Below are positions 8,250 through 16,100 of a DNA stretch of 48,560 bases, piece after piece (position 1 is the first letter of the stretch; every line of letters begins with the position of its first letter). The stretch is taken from the NCBI GenBank assembly GCA_035464655.1, contig DATHRZ010000011.1, positions 1-48,560 on the forward strand. The letters run 5' to 3'. The DNA comes from JARFPW01 sp035464655. Its GTDB lineage: Bacteria > Gemmatimonadota > Gemmatimonadetes > Palauibacterales > Palauibacteraceae. The position numbers and the translations under genes were made by a program. The notes beneath the pieces were generated by a model. The model was not told the DNA's origin and made no database searches. It saw only the letters and a list, made by a program, of their open reading frames with translations.

Positions 8250-9212
8250 TCAGGGCTCGGCCCAGAGCTTGTCTTCTCGGAGTTTCGCCCTGAGCTTCGG
8301 ATGCACCTTCAGCAAGTAACCGCCCATCGAGGCCGCCGCGAGCAGGTTTCCGACCAGCACCGACCACCAGGCCAGCGCCTCCATCAGCCAGGTTCCCAGC
8401 ATCGCGACCATCGCGATGAAGAAGGTCTCGAAAATCACCAGCAGCAGGATCATGCCGAAGATCAGGTAGGGCGCCCGCTCCGCCTGGGTGACCAGCGCCG
8501 ACACCAGCACGCCGGCCAGCAGGAACGCGGCGACATGAATGAACGTGTACCCGACCACGGTGTTTGCGGAGATATCGACGCCGGGAGGGCCACCGGCGCC
8601 ATGGAAGATCGCCGACCCGAGGGCCGCCGGCGTGAACATGGGACGCCCCGCGATCGAATCGACCACCAGGAACCAGACCGCCACCACCACGGCGCCGATC
8701 AGCCCCGCGACGATCCCCTGCCGTACGACCGGGTTGGCGCGGAGCAGCGACCAGAGTCCCGTGACCCCCTCCTCGTCGCTCGCCCAGTGCAAATAGCCGA
8801 CCATAACGAGGCCGGCCACGACGTTGCCGAAGAACACGGCCGGCCAGGCGGGCGCCGCGAGGATGTCGGTGCCGGTAACGACCAGCGCCGGGTAGAACAC
8901 CAGCGAACAGGCGAACAGGCCGTAGGCGGCGCCGATCGTGAGGTTACGGGGCACCTCGAAAGCCGTGAAGAACATCGCGGCGCCGACACCGAGCACGGTA
9001 AATACGCCCAGGTGGGCGATCGTGTACAGCGCCATCCGCAGCGGCGACGGGTCGGGGATGGCGTCTCCGAGCACGGCACTCGCCAGGAACTGCGGCGTGG
9101 CCAGCGGCGTTCGCGCGAGAAGATCGTAGACGAAGAACAGCACGATGAGGGTCAGGCCAGCCAGGAAGCCGGCGATCGCCCCTCGCTGGATCACCTGTCG
9201 GTCGATGCGCAT
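8250..9212 (-). CDS. Internally duplicated multi-pass membrane protein in oxidase operon
   Basis: A 320-residue integral membrane protein with about eight hydrophobic helices; no family name recognised. It is clearly built from two related halves: residues 7-80 and about 155-245 share the pattern R/Q-G-x-x-A-G then a hydrophobic helix with F/WFxxxD, A-R/G-x-P-x-x-TPxxLxSA, and later YT-x-x-H-x-x-xF-x-x-x-G. The paired histidines in YTIAHLGVF and YTFIHVAAF are possible ligands. ATG 9212 follows GGAGGAGACTGAT, fixing the start. It is the last gene of the long respiratory operon, one base after the small peptide gene. A role in oxidase assembly or as an accessory subunit is inferred from position only. 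Confidence 0.75.
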   Translation of the reverse strand: MRIDRQVIQRGAIAGFLAGLTLIVLFFVYDLLARTPLATPQFLASAVLGDAIPDPSPLRMALYTIAHLGVFTVLGVGAAMFFTAFEVPRNLTIGAAYGLFACSLVFYPALVVTGTDILAAPAWPAVFFGNVVAGLVMVGYLHWASDEEGVTGLWSLLRANPVVRQGIVAGLIGAVVVAVWFLVVDSIAGRPMFTPAALGSAIFHGAGGPPGVDISANTVVGYTFIHVAAFLLAGVLVSALVTQAERAPYLIFGMILLLVIFETFFIAMVAMLGTWLMEALAWWSVLVGNLLAAASMGGYLLKVHPKLRAKLREDKLWAEP

Positions 9213-9213
9213 A

Positions 9214-9378
9214 TCAGTCTCCTCCGGCCTCTGGTTCCGCGGCCGCCCGATTTCGGCGATGCACCAGCAACAGACCACCGCCGATCCCGAACAGTACGAC
9301 GTACGGCATCACCATGAAGAACAGCATCCCGACCATCTGGCCGGCCATCCCGCCGGCCATCTCCCCGGCGGCTTGCAT
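9214..9378 (-). CDS. 54-residue Met-rich single-pass membrane peptide
   Basis: A short gene with ATG at 9376-9378, preceded by the ribosome site AGGTGGGG and ending in TGA one base before the next gene's ATG. It begins six bases after the ctaF stop. The peptide starts MQAAGEMAGGMAGQMVGMLF, continues with one hydrophobic helix to about residue 39 (MPYVVLFGIGGGLLLV), and ends in a basic then acidic tail (HRRNRAAAEPEAGGD). Methionines at 7, 11, 15 and 18 lie three to four residues apart, so on one helix face. Size and setting recall small oxidase-associated subunits (such as CydX or CcoH/CcoQ types), but no homology is claimed. Spacing and its own ribosome site make it a likely real gene. Confidence 0.7.
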   Translation of the reverse strand: MQAAGEMAGGMAGQMVGMLFFMVMPYVVLFGIGGGLLLVHRRNRAAAEPEAGGD

Positions 9379-9384
9379 CCCCAC

Positions 9385-9690
9385 CTATACGTACTCCATC
9401 AGTACCACGACGATCATGATCGTGGCGGGCAGGAGGGGCGCCGCGGCAAGCCACTTGAGGGCTCGAGTCTCCCACTTCAGGTGCATGAAATAGAGGGCCA
9501 CGAGCATGGCCTTCCAGATCGCGAGGCCGATCAGGATGACGATGATCAGCATCGTCATCGTGTCCTCTGAGATGCCGAAGCCCGACAGGGCCGAGCGCAC
9601 CACGAACGCCGTGCCCACCTCGATCGCCGTGAGCAGGGCCAGACCTCCCCAGACGAGCATGTACCGCGGTTTCTTGTGCTCTGCGCTCAT
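9385..9690 (-). CDS. ctaF: Cytochrome c oxidase subunit IV, prokaryotic type
   Basis: A 101-residue subunit with three hydrophobic helices: residues about 10-30, 46-68 and 78-100. The signatures LALLTAIEVG, LIIVILIGLAIWKAMLVALYFMHLKWE and the C-terminal helix are those of the bacterial COX4 family that stabilises aa3/caa3 oxidases. The motif ALYFMHLKWE is particularly diagnostic. It lies directly downstream of subunit III, in the standard order C-D-E-F. Confidence 0.88.
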   Translation of the reverse strand: MSAEHKKPRYMLVWGGLALLTAIEVGTAFVVRSALSGFGISEDTMTMLIIVILIGLAIWKAMLVALYFMHLKWETRALKWLAAAPLLPATIMIVVVLMEYV

Positions 9691-9700
9691 CGTTTCGTCC

Positions 9701-10300
9701 TCAGATCAGGTAGACGATGGTGAACAGGAGGATCCACACGAGGTCGACGAAGTGCCAGTACAGCCCGATCACCTCGACGCCCTGGTGGTTCTCCTGCGTG
9801 TAGTGGCCGCGCATCGCCTTTCCGAGCACCCAGATCATGCACAGCACGCCCATCGTCACGTGAAACCCGTGAAAGCCCGTCATCGCGTAGAACGTCGATC
9901 CGTACAGGCCGGAGGCCGGCGTGAAGCCGTGGTGCACGAGCTCGATGTACTCGTACGCCTGCACGCCCACGAACGATGCGCCCATGACGATCGTCGCGAG
10001 CAGCCACAGTTTGAGACCCTTCTGGTTCCCTTCCTCGATGGCCGCGAACGCCTTGACCATCGCGACGCTCGAGCAGATGAGCAGGAAGGTGTTGGCCGCC
10101 GTGATCGGCACGTTGAGCACTTCGTTCGGCGCGGGCCACGATGATGACGCCCCCCAGCGCAGAATGATGTAGGAACCGATCAGGCCCGTGAAAAACATCA
10201 CCTCGGAGGCGAGGAACACCCACATCCCGAGCTTCTTGTCGCCCACCGCGAACGACGTCTGTTCGAATCGTGCCGCCTGCGCGCTGTGCGTCGCCATCAT
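9701..10300 (-). CDS. ctaE: Cytochrome c oxidase subunit III
   Basis: A 199-residue subunit III with five predicted helices (the short bacterial caa3/bo3-like form rather than the seven-helix form). Recognisable are KLGMWVFLASEVMFFTGLIGSYIILRW at the N-terminus, the conserved glutamate in FLASEVMFF, GFHGFHVTMGVLCMIW, and the ending YWHFVDLVWILLFTIVYL. The start ATGATG overlaps the ctaD TGA, implying coupled translation. Confidence 0.95.
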   Translation of the reverse strand: MMATHSAQAARFEQTSFAVGDKKLGMWVFLASEVMFFTGLIGSYIILRWGASSSWPAPNEVLNVPITAANTFLLICSSVAMVKAFAAIEEGNQKGLKLWLLATIVMGASFVGVQAYEYIELVHHGFTPASGLYGSTFYAMTGFHGFHVTMGVLCMIWVLGKAMRGHYTQENHQGVEVIGLYWHFVDLVWILLFTIVYLI

Positions 10301-12075
10301 GCCTCCCCCTGCCGAACCGTGACTTCATGCGCCGGGGATACGACGTCCGGGCGCTCGTTCTGCAGCAACCAGTCCTTCTCTACGTCGGGATGGCTGTACT
10401 CGTACGGGCCGTGGTACACGGTCGGAATCTCCTCCCAGTTGCCGTGCTTCGGCGGCGAGGGCAGCGACCATTCGAGCGTGGTCGCATCCCACGGGTTGAC
10501 ACCCGCCGGCTTGCCGCGGAACAGGCTCCAGAAAAACAGCAGCATGAAGTAGAGGCCCGAGGCGAATAGCCCGAGCGCCGCCCACGTGATCATCGTGTTC
10601 GTGTCCTGCACCTCGGCCAGGTGGGTGTAGCGGCTCGTGTCGTAGATCCGCCGCATCATCCCCTCCATGCCCAGTCCGTGCATCGGGAAGAACACGAGGT
10701 TGAACAGCACGAAGGTGAGGGCGAAGTGGATCTTTCCGGCGGTCTCGTTGATCATCCGGCCGAACATCTTCGGGAACCAGTAGTAGATGGCGCCGAAGAT
10801 GGCGAACAGGCTACCGCCGAACAGCACGTAGTGGATGTGGGCGACGATGAAATAGGTGTCGTGGATGTAGATGTCGACGGGCGTCGAGGCCATGAAGATG
10901 CCGCTCAGGCCGCCGATCGTGAACAGCATCACGAAGCCGACGGCGAACAGCATCGGCGTGGTGAACTTGATCGCGCCGCCCCACATCGTCGCCATCCAGT
11001 TGAACACCTTGATCGCCGACGGAACCGCGATGATCAGCGTCGTGATCATGAAGCTCATGCCGAGCGCCGGGTTCATCCCCGACTGGAACATGTGGTGGCC
11101 CCAGACGATGAACCCGAGGAACGCGATCGCCATGATCGCGAACACCATGCTCTTGTAGCCGAAAACCGGCTTGCGGGAGCCGTTCGAGATGATCTCCGAC
11201 ACGAAGCCCATCGCCGGAAGAATCAGGATGTAAACTTCGGGGTGCCCGAAGAACCAGAACAGATGCTGCCAGAGCAGCGGCTGGCCGCCGTCGGTAGGCA
11301 GGAAGAAGGTCGTGCCGATCGTCTGATCGAACATCAGCATGATCACGGCGGCGGTGAGCACGGGCACGGCCAGCAGGCCGAGAATCGCCGTGATGAACAG
11401 CGCCCAGATCACCAGTGGCAGGCGGAGCCAGGTCATCCCGGGGGCCCGCTGGTTGATCACCGTGGTGATGTAGTTGATCGAGCCGAGCAGCGAACTGAAC
11501 CCGAAGATCGCGATGCTGATGCACCAGAGGATCTGGCCGTTGTAGACCCCGGACGCCTCCGGCGTGGCGCTCAGCGGCGCGTACTGCGTCCAGCCGGCCC
11601 CGGAAGCGCCGCCCACCATCCAGAAGCTGGCCAGCATGATCAGCCCGGAGACGAGGAACAGCCAGTACGAGGCCATGTTCAGCGTCGGGAACGCCATGTC
11701 GTGCGTCCCGATCTGCATCGGGATCAGGTAGTTCGCGTACACCCCGACGAGCAGCGGCATGATGGCGAAGAACACCATGAACGTGCCGTGCATCGTAACC
11801 AGCGAATTGTAGAACTCCGGCAGGATGATCCCACCCGGAGCCATCGTCTCGGGAAGCATGCTCCCGCCGGGCAGCGCTTCGCCCGGAAATCCGAGCTGGA
11901 AACGCAGCATCACGGCGAGCAGTCCGCCCACCAGCAGAAAGAACAGCGTCGTGAACAGGAACTGGATCCCGATGATCTTGTGATCGGTCGAGAAGATGTA
12001 CTTGCGAATGAAGGATTGCGGGTGATGCTCTTCCCGCACCGGAATGCCCGTGGGCCCGGCCGTCGTCGTCGCCAT
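10297..12075 (-). CDS. ctaD: Cytochrome c oxidase subunit I (aa3-type heme-copper oxidase)
   Basis: The catalytic subunit reducing O2 to water and pumping protons. The 592-residue protein carries every ligand: H96 and H415 (low-spin heme a), H413 (heme a3), H278, H327 and H328 (CuB), and Y282 for the His-Tyr crosslink (GHPEVY). D-channel residues N115, D126, N133 and E280 are intact and K-channel K356 is present, so this is an A1-type proton-pumping enzyme. The frame opens at ATG 12075 and overlaps ctaE at its end. The C-terminal 50 residues are a hydrophilic tail (PWDATTLEWSLPSPPKHGN), as in many caa3-type enzymes. Confidence 0.98.
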   Translation of the reverse strand: MATTTAGPTGIPVREEHHPQSFIRKYIFSTDHKIIGIQFLFTTLFFLLVGGLLAVMLRFQLGFPGEALPGGSMLPETMAPGGIILPEFYNSLVTMHGTFMVFFAIMPLLVGVYANYLIPMQIGTHDMAFPTLNMASYWLFLVSGLIMLASFWMVGGASGAGWTQYAPLSATPEASGVYNGQILWCISIAIFGFSSLLGSINYITTVINQRAPGMTWLRLPLVIWALFITAILGLLAVPVLTAAVIMLMFDQTIGTTFFLPTDGGQPLLWQHLFWFFGHPEVYILILPAMGFVSEIISNGSRKPVFGYKSMVFAIMAIAFLGFIVWGHHMFQSGMNPALGMSFMITTLIIAVPSAIKVFNWMATMWGGAIKFTTPMLFAVGFVMLFTIGGLSGIFMASTPVDIYIHDTYFIVAHIHYVLFGGSLFAIFGAIYYWFPKMFGRMINETAGKIHFALTFVLFNLVFFPMHGLGMEGMMRRIYDTSRYTHLAEVQDTNTMITWAALGLFASGLYFMLLFFWSLFRGKPAGVNPWDATTLEWSLPSPPKHGNWEEIPTVYHGPYEYSHPDVEKDWLLQNERPDVVSPAHEVTVRQGEA

Positions 12076-12095
12076 ACCTGGAAGTCGCCTCCGGT

Positions 12096-12779
12096 CTAGT
12101 CGGCGGCGGCGGTCTGTGCCGCGCCCGTCTGTTCGTCGTACCAGCGCTCGTATGCGTCAGGCTCGTGGATGATCACACTCGCCCTCATGCTGTAGTGTCC
12201 GTTCCCGCACAACTCCGCGCAGGCGATCTGGTACTCGCCGGCCTCGGTGGCCTCGAACCAGATCGGGATCGCCATCCCGGGAACGGCGTCCTGCTTCACC
12301 CGGAGCTCGGGGATGAAGAAGGAGTGAATCACGTCCTCGGAGTGCAGCCGGACCACTATCGGCTCGTTGGCCGGGAACTCCAGCCGGTTGCGGATCGTGA
12401 AGTCGTCGTCGTTGCCGAGCTCACGGTCGGCGCCGGGATAGGTCACGTTCCACTCGAACTGCTTGGCCGTCACGTCGATCGTAAGGGCGTCCTCGGGAAA
12501 CGAATCGGGACTGCGGATCTCGGCCCAGATCCGCCCGCTGTAGATGCCGAGAAAGATCATCGTCAGCGCCGGAACGGCGGTCCAGACGATCTCGGCCCCG
12601 AGGTGGCCGTGCGTGTATCTCGCCCTGTGTCCCTCGCGGGCGCGGTATCTCCACAAAAACCACAGCACGCCGACCTCGACGAGCACGAAGGCGATGGCCG
12701 TGAGCCAGAAGATCAACCAGAACAGATTGTCGATCTGCACGCCCTGCGTGGAGATGTTGAGCGGTAGTGACCAGTCCAT
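12096..12779 (-). CDS. ctaC: Cytochrome c oxidase subunit II (CuA subunit, no fused cytochrome c)
   Basis: Accepts electrons from cytochrome c through the dinuclear CuA centre and passes them to subunit I. The 227-residue protein has two membrane helices (about 20-44 and 62-84) and a C-terminal cupredoxin domain with CuA ligands H152, C187, E189, C191, H195 and M198 (CAELCGNGHYSM). There is no cytochrome c domain, unlike caa3 subunit II, so a separate cytochrome or the adjacent copper lipoprotein must deliver electrons. No obvious lipobox is seen at the N-terminus. It lies between the copper-site lipoprotein and ctaD. Confidence 0.96.
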   Translation of the reverse strand: MDWSLPLNISTQGVQIDNLFWLIFWLTAIAFVLVEVGVLWFLWRYRAREGHRARYTHGHLGAEIVWTAVPALTMIFLGIYSGRIWAEIRSPDSFPEDALTIDVTAKQFEWNVTYPGADRELGNDDDFTIRNRLEFPANEPIVVRLHSEDVIHSFFIPELRVKQDAVPGMAIPIWFEATEAGEYQIACAELCGNGHYSMRASVIIHEPDAYERWYDEQTGAAQTAAAD

Positions 12780-12805
12780 GGCGTTCTCTCTTCGAAGCGT
12801 TCCGG

Positions 12806-13645
12806 TCAGCCCGCGCCGTGGCCGTCGTGGCTCACGATCAGGGGCTCGGTCATCGGCACCGGGTCATAGGCCGCGTTCTCGTCGTACGTGAAGTCGGCCG
12901 CGCCCGTCTCGGCTTCGCCGACGGTCACCGACATCGTCTGGGCGCCGAGCGTCTCGTGCCACGCCTCGATCACGTACTCGCCCGGTGGCAGACCTTCGAT
13001 GGTGAACGACCCGTCGTCCGCCGTCACCGCGTGGTACGGATGGCCGGTGACGCCGATGAAGGCGCTCATCCAGCCGTGCACGTCGCACCCGACGGGGATC
13101 ATGACTTCGGCCGTGTTGAACGAGCGCGTCGACTCCATCCCGGCCTGCGGCTGGCTGATGTTGAAGGGCCGATTGTCGGTCGAGCGCGTGTTGATGTTGT
13201 GCAGGACGTCGTCGCTGTTGCGGATCGTCAGCTCCTGGCCCGTCTGGATACCGAGCACGTGCGGATGGTACAGGCAACCGTTCTGGTCGAGTACGACGGC
13301 GTCGGAAGATGTCGGGAAGCTCATGTCGCCGAGACCTTCGCTCACGAATACGAACACGTTCGCCAGGTTCCCGTCGGACACCTTGACGGATGGCGAGGTC
13401 GGCGGCTCGGAGTGCTTGTCGGCGCACACCGGCTCCTCGGACATGTCGATCGGTGTCGGCTCGGGCGCCGTGCCCGTGAACGTCACGGTACCGCTGATCG
13501 TCGCGGCCACGGCCGGATCGACGACCGGCGCGGCGTCGGCCTGCTGCTCGTCCGTTGCGTCCGCACCGTCGTCCCCGGCGTCGCCGCCGCAGCCGATCGC
13601 CAGCATCGCGACGAGCGCGAGCCAGGTGGATTTTCTGTTCGACAT
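12806..13645 (-). CDS. Cupredoxin-like lipoprotein with carboxypeptidase-regulatory-like domain
   Basis: A 279-residue exported lipoprotein: signal LALVAMLAIGC with the lipid-modified Cys at 19, then a low-complexity Asp/Ala linker. The middle domain has residues spaced like a type 1 copper site: H149 (DDVLHNIN) and C187-D-V-H190-G-W-M193. The last 80 residues resemble a carboxypeptidase regulatory-like beta sandwich (VTADDGSFTIEGLPPGEYVIEAWH). The ATG at 13645 follows CAGGAGGTAGC. It sits between the cytochrome genes and ctaC, so it may carry electrons between cytochromes and CuA or deliver copper. It could instead be a structural protein that has kept copper-like residues; no spectroscopy can be inferred from sequence. 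Confidence 0.75.
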   Translation of the reverse strand: MSNRKSTWLALVAMLAIGCGGDAGDDGADATDEQQADAAPVVDPAVAATISGTVTFTGTAPEPTPIDMSEEPVCADKHSEPPTSPSVKVSDGNLANVFVFVSEGLGDMSFPTSSDAVVLDQNGCLYHPHVLGIQTGQELTIRNSDDVLHNINTRSTDNRPFNISQPQAGMESTRSFNTAEVMIPVGCDVHGWMSAFIGVTGHPYHAVTADDGSFTIEGLPPGEYVIEAWHETLGAQTMSVTVGEAETGAADFTYDENAAYDPVPMTEPLIVSHDGHGAG

Positions 13646-13686
13646 CCTGCTACCTCCTGTTCGATTTACCGCTTGGTTGCGAAACA

Positions 13687-15279
13687 TCACGCTTCCGCCC
13701 GCGCAAGCCCCTGCCTTTGCCTTCTTTGCGCGCTGCGCACGAAGACGAGCAACAGCCCGGCGCTGAACGCGATGGCGAGAATCGGCGCGATCACGACGTT
13801 CGGTGACGCCGGTTCCTCCAGGTGAATGTAAATCCAGCTGCTCACGGAACCGCGGGCCGCCGTCTCGGCGCTCGATCCGTCCCAGGCGAAGAAGGCGATC
13901 GGCGTCACGACGCCCTCGGCCAGCGTGATCGCCCCTTCGGCGCCCCCGGCGATCGATCGCGTGAGGACGACCTCCCAGTGTCCGTCGTTCCAGCGAGACT
14001 CCCCGTCGAGATCGCCCCCGTCCAGGGGCGAAATCTCGCCCAGGCCGCGGCCCTGCGCCTCGGCGACCCCGTCCTGGCTGTCCCACGTCCACAGGGTCAC
14101 GGGGTCGTTCGACGAGCCCATGAGGAAGTAGGGTCGGCGCGAGCCGTCGGGCAGCTCGGCCGGGAACTGCACGGCCATACCGTCGCTCATCGGGGCGTCC
14201 GGCGACAGGTCGGCGCCGTCGGCATGCAGTGCGCCGGCGATCTTCGCCTGCCACTCGTTCCAGGTCGAGTCCGGGCTATTCGACGGGTCGCCCCACTCGA
14301 GGCGAAGCGCCAGCCGCTGGCCATCGTGCAGGGCGCGCACCCACATCCCGTCGACGGTGGGCGCCAGGGCGCGAGGCGTTTCGATGATCTGGCCGGCGAG
14401 CGGCACGAAGGCCGGACGCGCCTCGTTCCAGGCCTCCGCGTCGGGCGCGGCGGGCAGCTCGCCCTCGACGCGCACGGCGGAGATCAGGTCCGCGGTGCGC
14501 GGCTCCAGCGTCGGCGCGAGGCTGGCCACGTAGTGCGCGACGTGCCATAGCTGCTCGGGGCTGACGACGCCGGACGCGACGGCGTCGCTGTAGGCCGGCA
14601 TCGGCGTGCCGTCGAGGCCGGTCATCATGCGCCGATAGATCATTTCCGCCGTGCCGCCGCCGTTGAACTTCCAGGGCTCGGTGAAGTCCGCCGCCCGGAT
14701 CGGCAACTCGCGCCAGTCTTCCAGCGTCGGCGTCGACTGCCCGCTCCCCCGGCCGGAATCGCCGTGGCACTTCCAGCACTCCAGCGCCTCGTAGGCGGCC
14801 CGCCCCGACTCGAGAGCTTCGTCGCCGCCGCCCGGATCGGGAGCGAAGTCCATGGGCTGCGGGTCGGCATTCTCGAAGAAGCGCGAGAACGTCTTGATAT
14901 ACGCGATCACGTCGCGGCGCTGCTGCTCGCCCAGGTTCGGCCAGGCGGGCATCGTGGTGCCCGGCATGCCGACCTCGAGAATGCGCATCATGTCGGCGTC
15001 GGTCGGCAACTCGCCGTTCGGCGTCGTGCGCACCTGGTACCGCGCCTGCACGAAGTCGCGCGGTCGCGGCAGCATGTACTCGGCGGCGGGCCCGTCGCCC
15101 GCGCCGTCGACGCCGTGGCACTCGGCGCACCAGCGCTCGTAGACGACCCGACCGTTGTCGACGTCCTGGGCGGAGCCGACGGCGGGCGCCGCCACGGCCA
15201 GGGCCAGCGCCGCCACGAATGGGGCCAGCGCCGGGACGAGCACCCGGGCCGACGAGGCAGGGGACCGGTGCGCGTTCAA
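13687..15279 (-). CDS. Diheme cytochrome c with ethylbenzene-dehydrogenase-type heme b domain
   Basis: A 530-residue exported protein: signal peptide 1-37, two cytochrome c domains with CAECH (C51, C54, H55) and CWKCH (C168, C171, H172), then a beta-sandwich at about 265-485 of the EB_dh family, and one C-terminal membrane helix (VVIAPILAIAFSAGLLLVFV). The EB_dh stretch YFLMGSSNDPVTLWTW matches the heme b region of the gamma subunits of the DMSO-reductase family. No molybdoenzyme is encoded nearby, so the domain has been joined to cytochrome c. The TTG start at 15279 is supported by GGAGGTGA six bases upstream and overlaps the previous stop (TTGA). It is probably a periplasmic electron carrier tied to the CydA-like complex. 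Confidence 0.85.
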   Translation of the reverse strand: MNAHRSPASSARVLVPALAPFVAALALAVAAPAVGSAQDVDNGRVVYERWCAECHGVDGAGDGPAAEYMLPRPRDFVQARYQVRTTPNGELPTDADMMRILEVGMPGTTMPAWPNLGEQQRRDVIAYIKTFSRFFENADPQPMDFAPDPGGGDEALESGRAAYEALECWKCHGDSGRGSGQSTPTLEDWRELPIRAADFTEPWKFNGGGTAEMIYRRMMTGLDGTPMPAYSDAVASGVVSPEQLWHVAHYVASLAPTLEPRTADLISAVRVEGELPAAPDAEAWNEARPAFVPLAGQIIETPRALAPTVDGMWVRALHDGQRLALRLEWGDPSNSPDSTWNEWQAKIAGALHADGADLSPDAPMSDGMAVQFPAELPDGSRRPYFLMGSSNDPVTLWTWDSQDGVAEAQGRGLGEISPLDGGDLDGESRWNDGHWEVVLTRSIAGGAEGAITLAEGVVTPIAFFAWDGSSAETAARGSVSSWIYIHLEEPASPNVVIAPILAIAFSAGLLLVFVRSAQRRQRQGLARAEA

Positions 15280-16100
15280 TGCTCACCTCCGTCTTCCTCG
15301 TGCTCTTCCCAGGTGCGGGGTGACCAGCCGGTCTGATCATACAGATACAGTATGGTCGCCCAGATCTCGTCCCCGGTCAGGATCCCCTCCCACGCGGGCA
15401 TCGCCGAGTTCCACGGCGTGCCCTCGTTCGGGAGGCCCGGGCCTCCCTTGGCGATGCGCCAGAACACGTAGCTCTCGGTGAGCTGGGCGATCGTGCCGCT
15501 GCTCGTGAAGTCGGCCGGCACCGGGTTGAACGTGGCGGCGTAGTGGCCGCCGCCGTCGAGCCGGTCGCCGTGACACGCCATGCAGTTTCGAACGTATACC
15601 GTGCGCCCCGTCGCGATGTGCTCCGCCATGTCGCCGCTCGCGCGCAGCGGATTTTCGAGTCCGGCGAGCTGTAGCGTGCGGCCCTCGAAGCTGATCTGGT
15701 TGGGCGGCGCCGGGTGGACGGAGCGCAGAGCCGGTGGCGCGCCCACGCCGGCACTCACCTGTCGATACGTCAGGAACCCGACGAGCATCGGAAGCCCGAT
15801 CAACATGAGCAGGCGCGGGAGTTTCTTCTCGGAATCCGCTGCGAGGGCGATCAGCGGCTGCTTGAACTGTCGCCAGCGCGTCTCGTCGGCGCTCACGTAA
15901 AGCAGCACGCCGACCAGCGCGGTCAGCATGAACTGGAGCACCACGGACGCCGGCACGGGTGCGCTCGGCACCCCGAACAGCGGCGGCAGGTAGGCGATGC
16001 CGTACTTGAACAGCACGTACGCCACGCCGAGGACGATGGCCGCCTGGGTGAACGGATGCTTGAGGCCGCGCAGCTTCGTCGGCGTCGCGCCTTCGCTCAT
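15276..16100 (-). CDS. Membrane-anchored monoheme cytochrome c
   Basis: A 274-residue protein with three N-terminal membrane helices (about 17-40, 48-70 and 95-115) followed by one cytochrome c domain whose heme site is C173-M-A-C176-H177. The axial methionine is probably in NSAMPAWEGILTGDEIW. The three-helix anchor before a cytochrome c domain is not one I can name. ATG 16100 has a GGAGGAG ribosome site and overlaps the previous gene's stop. It is encoded between two other cytochromes, consistent with a subunit of one periplasmic-facing complex. Confidence 0.85.
   Translation of the reverse strand: MSEGATPTKLRGLKHPFTQAAIVLGVAYVLFKYGIAYLPPLFGVPSAPVPASVVLQFMLTALVGVLLYVSADETRWRQFKQPLIALAADSEKKLPRLLMLIGLPMLVGFLTYRQVSAGVGAPPALRSVHPAPPNQISFEGRTLQLAGLENPLRASGDMAEHIATGRTVYVRNCMACHGDRLDGGGHYAATFNPVPADFTSSGTIAQLTESYVFWRIAKGGPGLPNEGTPWNSAMPAWEGILTGDEIWATILYLYDQTGWSPRTWEEHEEDGGEH

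Noticed and set aside
8232..9317. Plus-strand open frame of 361 codons opposite the duplicated membrane protein
   Set aside because: His/Arg/Asp/Gln-rich sequence typical of the complement of membrane-protein codons; the minus-strand gene has a ribosome site and helices.
10621..12099. Plus-strand open frame of 492 codons opposite ctaD
   Set aside because: Charged low-complexity complement of a fully recognised subunit I gene.
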